From positions 19,556-83,555 of the forward strand of contig CANRCD010000007.1 of the NCBI GenBank assembly GCA_947629005.1: a DNA stretch of 64,000 nucleotides, written 5' to 3'. The number at the start of each line of letters is the position of its first letter. Position 1 is the first letter of the stretch. Shown piece after piece: positions 18,215 through 25,470 of this stretch. The translations under genes were made by a program, and so were the position numbers. Under the pieces are notes generated by a model, which was not told the origin of the DNA, made no database searches, and worked only from the letters and a program-made list of their open reading frames with translations. This DNA is from an uncultured Clostridia bacterium (GTDB lineage Bacteria > Bacillota > Clostridia > UMGS1883).

Positions 18215-18508
18215 GTGACAAAAAGGAAAAACGAAGGAGCGGTAAAATTCTGCATAGTGTGCGGGAAAAAGATACCCGAGAGCAGCAACCGTCACAAAAT
18301 ATGCGGGGAACGCTGCCGTCTTAAGCGGCGATACCTTGCGCGGCGCGGTCAGGCCGCGCCATACGAGTACGCGACGGAGCCGCCGATAGCGGCATACTCG
18401 CTGGGAGAGCTTCAGCGTCGGGCGCGCGAGGCCGGACTAAGCTACGGGCAGTACATGAGCAAGCTGCACGCCGGAGGGCTCAGCCTGCACGGGAGGAGCG
18501 CGACTTGA
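18215..18508 (+). CDS. Small zinc-finger-like protein at the head of the phage module
   Basis: A 97-residue protein. CIVCGKKIPESSNRHKICGERC near 12-33 holds two CxxC/CxxxC-type pairs, a likely zinc ribbon, followed by a basic stretch (RLKRRYLARRG). The C-terminal half is helical. The start is probably the GTG at 18215: GGGAGG ends at 18207, leaving 7 bases, whereas the ATG at 18209 would be one base from it. The stop overlaps the terminase start as TTGA. Its place suggests a DNA-binding role in packaging or control, which is inference. Confidence 0.65.
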   Translation: MTKRKNEGAVKFCIVCGKKIPESSNRHKICGERCRLKRRYLARRGQAAPYEYATEPPIAAYSLGELQRRAREAGLSYGQYMSKLHAGGLSLHGRSAT

Positions 18509-20100
18509 AAAAGCAGGGGCAGCGCAAGCTGAAAGAGCTTATCGAGGGCTATTTTGCCTACTGCGCCGGAGAGCCGCGGCTGGACGCGGACGGCAATCCG
18601 CTGCTTGACAAGAGCGGGGCCGAGATAAGGACGAACGTGCGCCCTCCCACCGTGAGCGGGCTGGCGCTGGCGTTGGGTTTCGACAGCCGCCGCGAACTGA
18701 CGCGTTTCTGCGGAAACGCGGCCGAAAATGCCCTTATCGAAAACGCGCTGCTCAGGATAGCCAACTACAACGAGGAAAAGCTCTTTGACAAGGACTGCGC
18801 CCGCAGCGCGATATTCAACCTGTCGAACGGCTGCGGCGAAGATGAAATGGAGAACGCCGCCGAGCTGCGTATTCCAGCCGAACTGCTGTGCGCGGGCTTC
18901 ATAGACCTTTACCGCGACATCCGCGCCGGTAAGCACGCCGAGTACGTGCTAAAGGGCGGGAGAGGAAGCACAAAGTCGTCCTTCGCGGCGTTGGTGACGG
19001 TGGAGCGGCTTTTCAGCCATCCGGACGAGCACGCGCTTGCCATGCGGCAGGTCGGCGCGACGCTGAAAGACAGCGTGTACTCCCAGCTTTGCTGGGCGGC
19101 GGCGGCCCTCGGGGTGGAGGACGAGTTCGAGCGAAAGCAAAGCCCGCTCGAACTTATACGCAAGGCCACGGGCCAGCGGATTTACTTTCGCGGGGCGGAC
19201 GACCCCTCGAAGCTGAAATCGCTGGCCCCGCCCTTCGGACACATCGGCACGCTGTGGCTGGAGGAGCTTGACCAGTTCGGCTCCGAGGCGGCGGTGCGCT
19301 CGCTGGAGCAGAGCGTGCTGCGCGGCGGCGACGGAATTGCGATAAAGACCTTCAACCCGCCCCGCTCGCCAGCCGCTTGGGTGAACCGCAGCATGGCCGC
19401 GCCCAAGGCCGGCCGCCTTGTGCATCACAGCACTTACCTTGACGTGCCGCCCGAATGGCTGGGCGGGCGGTTCATCGACGAGGCCGAACACCTTAAGACC
19501 GCCGACCCGAAGTCCTACGCCCACGAATATTTGGGCGAGTGCAACGGCGACGGCGGGCCGGTGTTTGAAAACCTGACGCTGCGCGAGATTACGGACGACG
19601 AAATATCGCGCTTCGACAGAACGCTCTGCGGCATAGACTGGGGTTGGTATCCCGACCCCTTCCGCTTTTGCAGGGTGAGCTACGTGGCGGCGGAAAGGCG
19701 GCTGTTCATCTATGACGAGATAAGCGGAAACAAGCTGAGCAACGCGAAAATAGCCAAGCTGCTGCGGGAAAAAGGCGTCGGCTACGGCGACAGGATAACC
19801 GCCGACAGCGGCGGCGAGGGGCCGAAAAGCATAGCCGACCTAAAGACGGCGGGCTTCCTTATAAGAGGGGCCGCGAAGGGGCCGGGCAGCGTGGAATATT
19901 CGATGAAGTGGCTGTGCGCGCTGAGCGAGATAGTCATTGACCCAACGCGCTGCCCCTGCGCCGCAAAGGAGTTCCTTGAATACGAATACGAAAAGGGGCG
20001 CGGCGGCGAAGTGATAGGCGGCTACCCTGACCGTGACAACCACTCCATCGACGCGGCGCGGTACGCTACGGAGGAAATCTGGCGAAAGAGAGGGGTTTAA
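18505..20100 (+). CDS. Fused small-large phage terminase
   Basis: A 531-residue protein that starts with TTG at 18505, GGGAGG 8 bases upstream. Residues about 1-112 resemble a P22 gp3-like small terminase: a Y-F-x2-C helix, RPPTVSGLALALGF at 46-59 and EEKLFDKDCARSAIFNLSNG at 90-109. From about 120 it is a PBSX-type large terminase: Walker A GGRGSTKS at 151-158, Walker B LWLEELDQ, nuclease acidic residues in CGIDWGWYPD, ITADSGGEG and DRDNHSIDAARYA. The two parts would recognise, translocate and cut DNA from one chain. Small and large subunits are normally separate genes. No frameshift or stop divides them. Confidence 0.92.
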   Translation: MKKQGQRKLKELIEGYFAYCAGEPRLDADGNPLLDKSGAEIRTNVRPPTVSGLALALGFDSRRELTRFCGNAAENALIENALLRIANYNEEKLFDKDCARSAIFNLSNGCGEDEMENAAELRIPAELLCAGFIDLYRDIRAGKHAEYVLKGGRGSTKSSFAALVTVERLFSHPDEHALAMRQVGATLKDSVYSQLCWAAAALGVEDEFERKQSPLELIRKATGQRIYFRGADDPSKLKSLAPPFGHIGTLWLEELDQFGSEAAVRSLEQSVLRGGDGIAIKTFNPPRSPAAWVNRSMAAPKAGRLVHHSTYLDVPPEWLGGRFIDEAEHLKTADPKSYAHEYLGECNGDGGPVFENLTLREITDDEISRFDRTLCGIDWGWYPDPFRFCRVSYVAAERRLFIYDEISGNKLSNAKIAKLLREKGVGYGDRITADSGGEGPKSIADLKTAGFLIRGAAKGPGSVEYSMKWLCALSEIVIDPTRCPCAAKEFLEYEYEKGRGGEVIGGYPDRDNHSIDAARYATEEIWRKRGV

Positions 20101-20110
20101 CATTAAAGCT

Positions 20111-21433
20111 ATGTTTTGGAAAGGAAGGTTGAGGAAGATGTTTACGCCCATATCGAGAGAGGAGGAGATCAGGCGGGCATTCGGCGTCAAAACCGGTGAA
20201 AACCGCATGGACGCCGCCCGCAGACGCTGGCGCGGCCTTTACGAGGGAGGCGGACTGCGACTTGCGGCGGCGGTGGCGGGCGAGCTGGCGCGGCTGACGG
20301 TGATGGAGCTGAAATTTAAGGTGGAAGGCGGCGCGAGGGCCGCGTTCCTCAACGGCTGCCTTGACAGGCTCCGCGCGGGGCTGAGGCAGGACATGGAAAA
20401 CGCCGCCGCCGACGGCTGCATAGTCTTTCGCCCTTACCCGAACGGGGATACGTTAAGAGTCGAGGCTGTGCGCTCGGACTGCTTTATTCCTATATCATGG
20501 GAAAACGGCGTCTGCACGGAAGCGGTGTTCGTGCAGGAGCTGAAAAAGGAGGACGAGCTGTTTACGCGGCTGGAGCATCACTCGCTTGAAAACGGCCGCT
20601 ACAGGATAGAAAACGCGGCTTACCGCAGCAAAGGCGGCGGCCTCGGCGCTCGCTGCTCCCTTGCCGACGCGGACGAGTGGAAGGATTTGGCGGAGAGCGT
20701 AGTTATCGAAAACGTCAAAAGGCCGCTGTTCGGCCTGTTCAAAACGCCAATCGCCAACACAATCGACCCCGATTCGCCGCTCGGAGTTTCGGTGTTCGCG
20801 CGGGCCGAGGAGCAGATAGCGCAGGCGGACGAGCTTTACGAAAATCTGCTGTGGGAATTCAGAAGCGGCAAACGCCGCCTTTACGTGGACGTGACGGCCT
20901 TCGAGCGAGGGGCCGACGGAAAGCCCCGCCTGCCCGACACGGAGCTTTACCGCGCGATAGACCTCGGCGACGGCGGACTGTTCAACGAGTGGTCGCCCGA
21001 ATTCCGTCACGAGGCGCTGCTCTCCGGACTGAACGAGGTGTTAAGGCGCATTGAGTTCAACTGCTCGCTGGCATACGGAACCCTTTCGGAGCCGAGCTAC
21101 GTGGAAAAGACCGCCGAGGAGGTGCGCGCCGGCAGACAGCGCAGCTACTGCTTCGTCAGCGAGCTGCAAAGTCAGCTACGCACGGCGCTGACCGACCTCG
21201 TTTACGCAATGGACGTGTGGTGCGACGTATGCTCGCTTGCGCCGGCAGGCAAGTACGAATGCTCGTTCGAGTTCGACGACTCGATTGCCGCTGACCGCAG
21301 AGCCGAATACGAGGAAAAGCTGCGGCTGACGGAGCTGGGCGTAATGCTGCCGTGGGAGCTGAGGGCGTGGTATCTGGGCGAGAGCGAGGAAACTGCCAAG
21401 GCGGCGCTGAGCCGCGCGGAGGCCGGAGCATGA
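20111..21433 (+). CDS. Phage portal protein (SPP1 gp6-like)
   Basis: The portal dodecamer sits at one capsid vertex and is the channel for DNA. From 20111 the protein has 440 residues. The start MFWKGRLRKMF, the helical VAGELARLTVMELKF, RPYPNGDTLRVEAVRSD near 115 and the late IEFNCSLAYGTLSEPSYVEKT are typical of portals of temperate Firmicutes phages. ATG 20138 has a better ribosome site (GGAAGG, 9 bases) and would shorten it by nine residues. The gene follows the terminase by 10 bases. Confidence 0.87.
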   Translation: MFWKGRLRKMFTPISREEEIRRAFGVKTGENRMDAARRRWRGLYEGGGLRLAAAVAGELARLTVMELKFKVEGGARAAFLNGCLDRLRAGLRQDMENAAADGCIVFRPYPNGDTLRVEAVRSDCFIPISWENGVCTEAVFVQELKKEDELFTRLEHHSLENGRYRIENAAYRSKGGGLGARCSLADADEWKDLAESVVIENVKRPLFGLFKTPIANTIDPDSPLGVSVFARAEEQIAQADELYENLLWEFRSGKRRLYVDVTAFERGADGKPRLPDTELYRAIDLGDGGLFNEWSPEFRHEALLSGLNEVLRRIEFNCSLAYGTLSEPSYVEKTAEEVRAGRQRSYCFVSELQSQLRTALTDLVYAMDVWCDVCSLAPAGKYECSFEFDDSIAADRRAEYEEKLRLTELGVMLPWELRAWYLGESEETAKAALSRAEAGA

Positions 21434-21744
21434 AACTGAGGCACATAAGGGTGTTCAGCCTTAACAAAGAGGCCGGAGGGTACGCATATAACGACTACCG
21501 CGGTACGGCGGAACTGGAGGACGGCGACGAGACCGACAAATCGGGCCGCCGCAGACGCTGCTTAGGCAGCGTGAGGCTGATGACGCGCGAGGACATACGC
21601 GCTGTGCCAGGGGATTACGTGAGCCTCGGCTTGGCGGAGGAGCCCGACAAGGGGCGCGACTTTTACATAACCGCCGTGAAGGACAACCGCAGGGGCAACC
21701 TCCCCCACTGGAGGCTTTTGGTCGGAAGGAGGGGACTGGGCTGA
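21430..21744 (+). CDS. Putative minor capsid / head-closure protein (Minor_capsid_1-like)
   Basis: The 104-residue beta-rich protein has the pattern LMTREDIRAVPGDYVSLG followed by FYITAVKDNRRGNLPHW. That resembles the minor capsid (head completion) proteins of A118-like phages. The ATG at 21430 overlaps the portal stop as ATGA. In related phages this gene follows the major capsid gene, whereas here it precedes scaffold and capsid. The family assignment is from pattern memory and should be treated as tentative. Confidence 0.6.
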   Translation: MKLRHIRVFSLNKEAGGYAYNDYRGTAELEDGDETDKSGRRRRCLGSVRLMTREDIRAVPGDYVSLGLAEEPDKGRDFYITAVKDNRRGNLPHWRLLVGRRGLG

Positions 21745-22079
21745 AGCTGACGCTGAAAAACGCGGACGAAATACTACGCGAGCACGGCCTTGAAAACGGC
21801 GGCGCGGTGCAGCGTACTGTTGACGAGGCCGTTATAAGCCTGTGCGAGCCGTACGTGCCGGTGGACACGGGAGCCCTCAAGGCCAGCCCATACACATACT
21901 CGCCGCCAGGCGAGGGAAGGGTGGTTTACGGAGTGGCTTACGCAAGGGAGCAGTACCTTAACAACAAGGGCGACGGCGGACTGCGCGGCGCAAGGTGGTT
22001 CGACCGCATGAAAGCCGACCGCCTTGGCGACATTGTGGAGCGGGCGGCCTCTGCCGCAGGCGGAAAAGCGGAATATTAA
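21741..22079 (+). CDS. Putative minor capsid / connector protein (Minor_capsid_2 or HK97 gp10-like), CTG start
   Basis: The protein has 112 residues. The central VPVDTGALKASPYTYSP and GVAYAREQYLNN are the hallmark of the gp10/minor-capsid-2 class of neck proteins. The best start is a CTG at 21741 with AGGAGG 8 bases upstream, overlapping the previous stop as CTGA. The nearest ordinary start (GTG 21807) has no ribosome site and would remove 22 residues. It lies before scaffold and capsid, unlike in typical phages. Confidence 0.7.
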   Translation: MKLTLKNADEILREHGLENGGAVQRTVDEAVISLCEPYVPVDTGALKASPYTYSPPGEGRVVYGVAYAREQYLNNKGDGGLRGARWFDRMKADRLGDIVERAASAAGGKAEY

Positions 22080-22094
22080 AGAAAGGAAAATGAA

Positions 22095-22412
22095 ATGAAG
22101 TTCGTTTTTGAGGATTTTTCCCGCGAGGTGGACAACACCGAGGTATCGGTGGCAAAAAAGTACGAAAAATGCCTTGAGGACTTTTACGTCCGAGTGGCGA
22201 AAATCGACATGAAGGGTACGGCCAGCGGCATATACGGCGAGATAGTGGACGCGGGCATGGCCATGATGGAGGACTTCTTCGGCAAGGGCAGCGCGGAGGA
22301 GATGTTTAAGGAGAGCCGCAGCGTGAGAAAGGTCATGACGGCGGTATGCGGCCTCAACAAATACATGAACGACATAGGCTCCGTCATTGAGGAAATGAAG
22401 GGCCTGTCGTGA
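22095..22412 (+). CDS. Putative tail assembly chaperone, first partner (gp14-like)
   Basis: A 105-residue, mostly helical acidic protein (KYEKCLEDFYVRVAKIDMKG, AEEMFKESRSVRKVMTAV) with no recognisable enzyme motif. It ends overlapping a Gp15-family gene as GTGA. In A118-like phages the gene before gp15 has this size and acts with it in tail assembly, so the role is inferred from position. AAAGGAAAA precedes the ATG. Confidence 0.55.
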   Translation: MKFVFEDFSREVDNTEVSVAKKYEKCLEDFYVRVAKIDMKGTASGIYGEIVDAGMAMMEDFFGKGSAEEMFKESRSVRKVMTAVCGLNKYMNDIGSVIEEMKGLS

Positions 22413-22945
22413 GCATAATTACGGGTGCGCTCCCCGACAGCGTTGAGTTTGAAGGCAAAAGCTACGCGGTCCACACGGATTTCCGCCGCTGGATAGCCTT
22501 CTTCGAGGCCGCCGGAGAGAGGGATTTGGTGGGTATGCTGAAGGTTTACCGCGAACTGCCGCCCTCGGCGGATACGGCCGTCGCGCTGGCGTTAGGCTTC
22601 GGAAACGGAGCGGCTCTGCCTTACGGGGGCGGAGGGAAAAGAGCCGTGCTGGACTTTGAGACCGACGCCGCGCTGATTTACGCCGGATTCATGGGGGAAT
22701 ACGGGATAGACCTATGCGAGGCCAGTCTGCACTGGTACAAGTTCTGCGCGCTGCTTGCGGGACTGGGACAGGACAGACGTATCTCGCAAATCATGGAGCT
22801 TCGCGCCGAGGACGCGGGGCTTGTGCAGGACAAGGCCCGTAGGCGCAGACTGCGGGAGCTTCAGCGAAACTACGCCATACCTGACAGAAGGTCGGCGCAG
22901 GAAAAGGACGGCGGACTCGTTCGCTGTCTGGGCGAATTTTATTGA
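22409..22945 (+). CDS. Gp15-family phage protein (tail assembly chaperone partner)
   Basis: The 178 residues show the Gp15 pattern: a FRRWIAFFEAAG start region near 25, a central ADTAVALALGF, then LDFETDAALIYAGFMGEYGIDL and a LHWYKFCALLAGL core near 110, with a basic C-terminal tail. The start is GTG 22409, overlapping the previous stop. In A118-type phages it sits between major tail and tape-measure genes; here it stands before the scaffold gene. Confidence 0.8.
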   Translation: MSIITGALPDSVEFEGKSYAVHTDFRRWIAFFEAAGERDLVGMLKVYRELPPSADTAVALALGFGNGAALPYGGGGKRAVLDFETDAALIYAGFMGEYGIDLCEASLHWYKFCALLAGLGQDRRISQIMELRAEDAGLVQDKARRRRLRELQRNYAIPDRRSAQEKDGGLVRCLGEFY

Positions 22946-22960
22946 GAAAGGGGAAGGGAA

Positions 22961-23335
22961 ATGACGACGGAGATTTCCGAGGAGGAAAAGACGCTCGGGG
23001 CCGAGGAAGAGCTTGAGGCTCTCAGGGCGGAAAACGAGGCCCTGCGCGCCCGCGTGGCGGAGCTTGAGGCCGAGCTCGACGCGGCGAGGCTCGATTTCGC
23101 GGTGGAAAACGAGCTGCGCGGCTTTGGGGCAAAGAGCTCCAAGGCGGTGCGCGCGCTGCTCGACATGGGCGCAGTGGAGCTCGCCGACGGCGAGGCCAAA
23201 GGCCTTAAGGAGCAGCTTGAAAAGCTGCGCGAGGAGCACGGCTACCTATTCGCGGGCAAAACGCCCGCGGTGGCGGCTCCCACAGGAAAAAGCCGCGGAG
23301 GCGGCTTCGGCTTCAAATTTACGGGCGTCAGATAG
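22961..23335 (+). CDS. Capsid scaffold protein (Phage_GP20-like)
   Basis: The protein has 124 residues. A long heptad-rich coiled coil (LEALRAENEALRARVAELEAE) spans about 18-50. It is followed by the helical VENELRGFGAKSSKAVRALLD and a Gly/Lys-rich capsid-binding tail (GKSRGGGFGFKF). This is the usual layout of GP20-type scaffolds, though shorter than the common 160-200 residues. GGGAAGGG lies just before the ATG. It directly precedes the capsid gene. Confidence 0.85.
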   Translation: MTTEISEEEKTLGAEEELEALRAENEALRARVAELEAELDAARLDFAVENELRGFGAKSSKAVRALLDMGAVELADGEAKGLKEQLEKLREEHGYLFAGKTPAVAAPTGKSRGGGFGFKFTGVR

Positions 23336-23363
23336 ACGCATACAAAAGGAAGGAGAATGACTA

Positions 23364-24242
23364 ATGGCAACCTTGAATTACGCGACTGAATACGCGGGCG
23401 GCCTCGCGCAGGCCTATCCTTACGTGCTGAACTTCGGCGCGCTTTACGCCTGCGAAAACGACAGCCGCTACCGCTGGGTGAACGCTAAAACCATCGAGAT
23501 ACCCAGCATTACCACCACCGGCCGCGTGGACGGCGACCGCGATACCGTGGAGCAGGCCAAGCGCAACTACGACAACGCTTGGGAAATGAAAACTCTCTCC
23601 CATCACCGCAAATGGAGCACGCTCGTGCACCCTATGGACATCGACGAAACCAACATGGCGGCCTCGATAGGCAATATCACGCAGGTATACAACGAGGAGC
23701 AGAAGTTCCCCGAAATGGACGCCTACACCGTATCTGAGATATACAGCCAGTGGACGACCGCGGGGCAGAGCCCCGACACCACCGTGCTGACCGCCGATAA
23801 CGTGCTTTCGGTATTCGACGCCATGATGGAGGCTATGGACGAGGCACGCGTACCCGCAAAGGGCAGAATACTTTACGTGACGCCCGCCGTTAAGACGCTC
23901 ATCAAGAACGCCACGGCCCGCACCGTGAACAACGGCGAAAGCGGAATAGAACGCTCGGTGGCCGACATTGACAGCGTGGAGATCATCGCGGTGCCGAAGG
24001 ACCTGATGAAAACCAAGTACGACTTTGACGAGGGCTGGGAGGTAAACGAGGCCGCAAAGCAGATAAATATGCTGCTCATCCACCCCAGCGCCGTCATTAC
24101 GCCCGAAAAGTACACCTTTGCCCGTCTTGACGAGCCCAGCGCCGGCAGCGAAGGCAAGTATGTGTACTACGAGGAGAGCTACGACGGCGTGTTCATCCTG
24201 AACAAGCGCGTGGGCGGTATAGCCGTAAACGCGGAGGCTTAG
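23364..24242 (+). CDS. Major capsid protein
   Basis: A 292-residue protein placed directly after the scaffold gene. The start LNYATEYAGGLAQAYPYVLNF, the KTIEIPSITTTGRVDGDRD strand and DRDTVEQAKRNYDNAWE match coat proteins of Firmicutes siphophages. The P-domain part includes FDAMMEAMDEARVP and RILYVTPAVKTLIKNA, and the end VFILNKRVGGIAV is a typical closing strand. An HK97 fold is expected. GGAAGGAG precedes the ATG. Confidence 0.9.
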   Translation: MATLNYATEYAGGLAQAYPYVLNFGALYACENDSRYRWVNAKTIEIPSITTTGRVDGDRDTVEQAKRNYDNAWEMKTLSHHRKWSTLVHPMDIDETNMAASIGNITQVYNEEQKFPEMDAYTVSEIYSQWTTAGQSPDTTVLTADNVLSVFDAMMEAMDEARVPAKGRILYVTPAVKTLIKNATARTVNNGESGIERSVADIDSVEIIAVPKDLMKTKYDFDEGWEVNEAAKQINMLLIHPSAVITPEKYTFARLDEPSAGSEGKYVYYEESYDGVFILNKRVGGIAVNAEA

Positions 24243-24244
24243 GC

Positions 24245-24580
24245 ATGAGCTACGAGGAATACCTGTCCGTCTGCTCCGGCCAAGAGCCCATTCCGGAGGA
24301 CGAGTTCGCCTTTTACGACAAAAAGGCCGGAGCCCTTTTGAGCCTCTTTACCTTCGGCAGAAGCGACGACTCGGACGACGAGGCCGTGAAATACGCCCGA
24401 GCGGAAATTGCCGGATATATCTTTGAAAACGGCGGCCGGAGGGGTATTGTCAGCGAAAGCAACGACGGCCTCAGCGTCAGCTACGACGGCAGCGATGACG
24501 CCGGAGCTTACGCCATCGCAAAGCAGTGGCTGGGCGGCGGAGGTATGATGTACCAAGGAGTTGAGCGCTGTGATAATTGA
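24245..24580 (+). CDS. Putative head-tail connector
   Basis: This 111-residue acidic protein immediately follows the capsid gene, where siphophages encode the first head-tail connector. Features are a helical start (YEEYLSVCSGQEPIPEDEF), a middle helix (AVKYARAEIAGYIFENG) and a C-terminal GAYAIAKQWLGGGGMMYQGV that suits the gp6/YqbG-like connectors. GGAGG lies 8 bases before the ATG. The assignment rests mainly on position and size. Confidence 0.65.
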   Translation: MSYEEYLSVCSGQEPIPEDEFAFYDKKAGALLSLFTFGRSDDSDDEAVKYARAEIAGYIFENGGRRGIVSESNDGLSVSYDGSDDAGAYAIAKQWLGGGGMMYQGVERCDN

Positions 24581-24980
24581 CGGCGTTAAGCGGTTTTTCG
24601 AGGGCTGCCCCCTGCTCGGGGGAGCGGAGGTAAACGTGAATTACCTCGGCAGGGACGGCGGCGAGTACAGCATTGACAGCCTCCCCTCCTCCCCGCTGGT
24701 GAAGCGGTACGTGGACGGCGGAGAGGTGCGCCGCTTCGACTTTACCTTCGCGGCAAGGGAGTTCCACGACGCCGACTGCCGCCAGAACACCGATTCGGCC
24801 TTGGCGTGCGAAAGGCTTATCGAATGGATAGAGGCCGAGGCCGAGGCGGGCAGGCTGCCGGAGCTTGACGGCGGGCTGGAGGCGCTGGGCCTTGAGGCGT
24901 TGAGCGGCGGATACGTCAGTTCCTCGAACGACGCTACGGCGAGATTTCAAATTCAATGCAGACTTACATACAGAAAGTGA
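24570..24980 (+). CDS. Minor capsid / tail terminator protein (Minor_capsid_3-like)
   Basis: The 136-residue protein matches the tail-completion class: VNVNYLGRDGGEYSIDSLPS near 22 and DFTFAAREFHDADCRQNTDSA near 60 are typical, with a late FQIQCRLTY strand. GTG 24570 is chosen because AAGGAG ends 9 bases upstream; TTG 24561 would abut the ribosome site. It overlaps the connector gene by 11 bases and precedes the major tail gene by 8. Confidence 0.75.
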   Translation: MIIDGVKRFFEGCPLLGGAEVNVNYLGRDGGEYSIDSLPSSPLVKRYVDGGEVRRFDFTFAAREFHDADCRQNTDSALACERLIEWIEAEAEAGRLPELDGGLEALGLEALSGGYVSSSNDATARFQIQCRLTYRK

Positions 24981-24988
24981 GGAGAAAA

Positions 24989-25450
24989 ATGGCTACTTCC
25001 AAAAGATGCGACAAGGTGGCCTTTATGGGCGTGAGCGGCAAGTTCCACAGAATGACGAATTTCACGGAGATAACCACAAACAAAAATCCCCGCGAGTACA
25101 ACCGTCAGTACGTGGACGAGGAGTTTGAACGGGCCGACGTGGTGGGCTACAACCCCTCCGTCAGCTATGCCTTCGACTACGACAAGGAAAACCCCGTGCA
25201 CGGCCTGATAAAGGACATCGTTGACAAGGAGCTCGTCGGCGACGAGGCCGTGGTGGAGATAATAATGGTGGACATCGACGCCCCAGACGGGGAAAACAAC
25301 GGCATAAGCCGCCGCTGGAGCGTCATTCCCGACGCCGAGGGCGCAAGCCTTGACGCCTACACCTACAGCGGAAGCTTCAGGGCCAACGGTGAAAAGACCG
25401 CCGTTAAGGTGACTTCCACCGACGGCTGGCAAACCGTTACCAAGGGCTGA
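24989..25450 (+). CDS. Major tail (tube) protein
   Basis: The protein has 153 residues. ATSKRCDKVAFMGVSGKFHRM at the start, YVDEEFERADVVGYNPSVSY in the middle and the closing strand with SGSFRANGEKTAVKV match tube proteins of A118/TP901-type siphophages, which polymerise around the tape measure. GAGGAG lies just before the ATG at 24989; an upstream in-frame ATG at 24956 lies inside the preceding gene and lacks a ribosome site. Confidence 0.85.
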   Translation: MATSKRCDKVAFMGVSGKFHRMTNFTEITTNKNPREYNRQYVDEEFERADVVGYNPSVSYAFDYDKENPVHGLIKDIVDKELVGDEAVVEIIMVDIDAPDGENNGISRRWSVIPDAEGASLDAYTYSGSFRANGEKTAVKVTSTDGWQTVTKG

Positions 25451-25470
25451 GAGACCGAGGAGGTGGAAGC

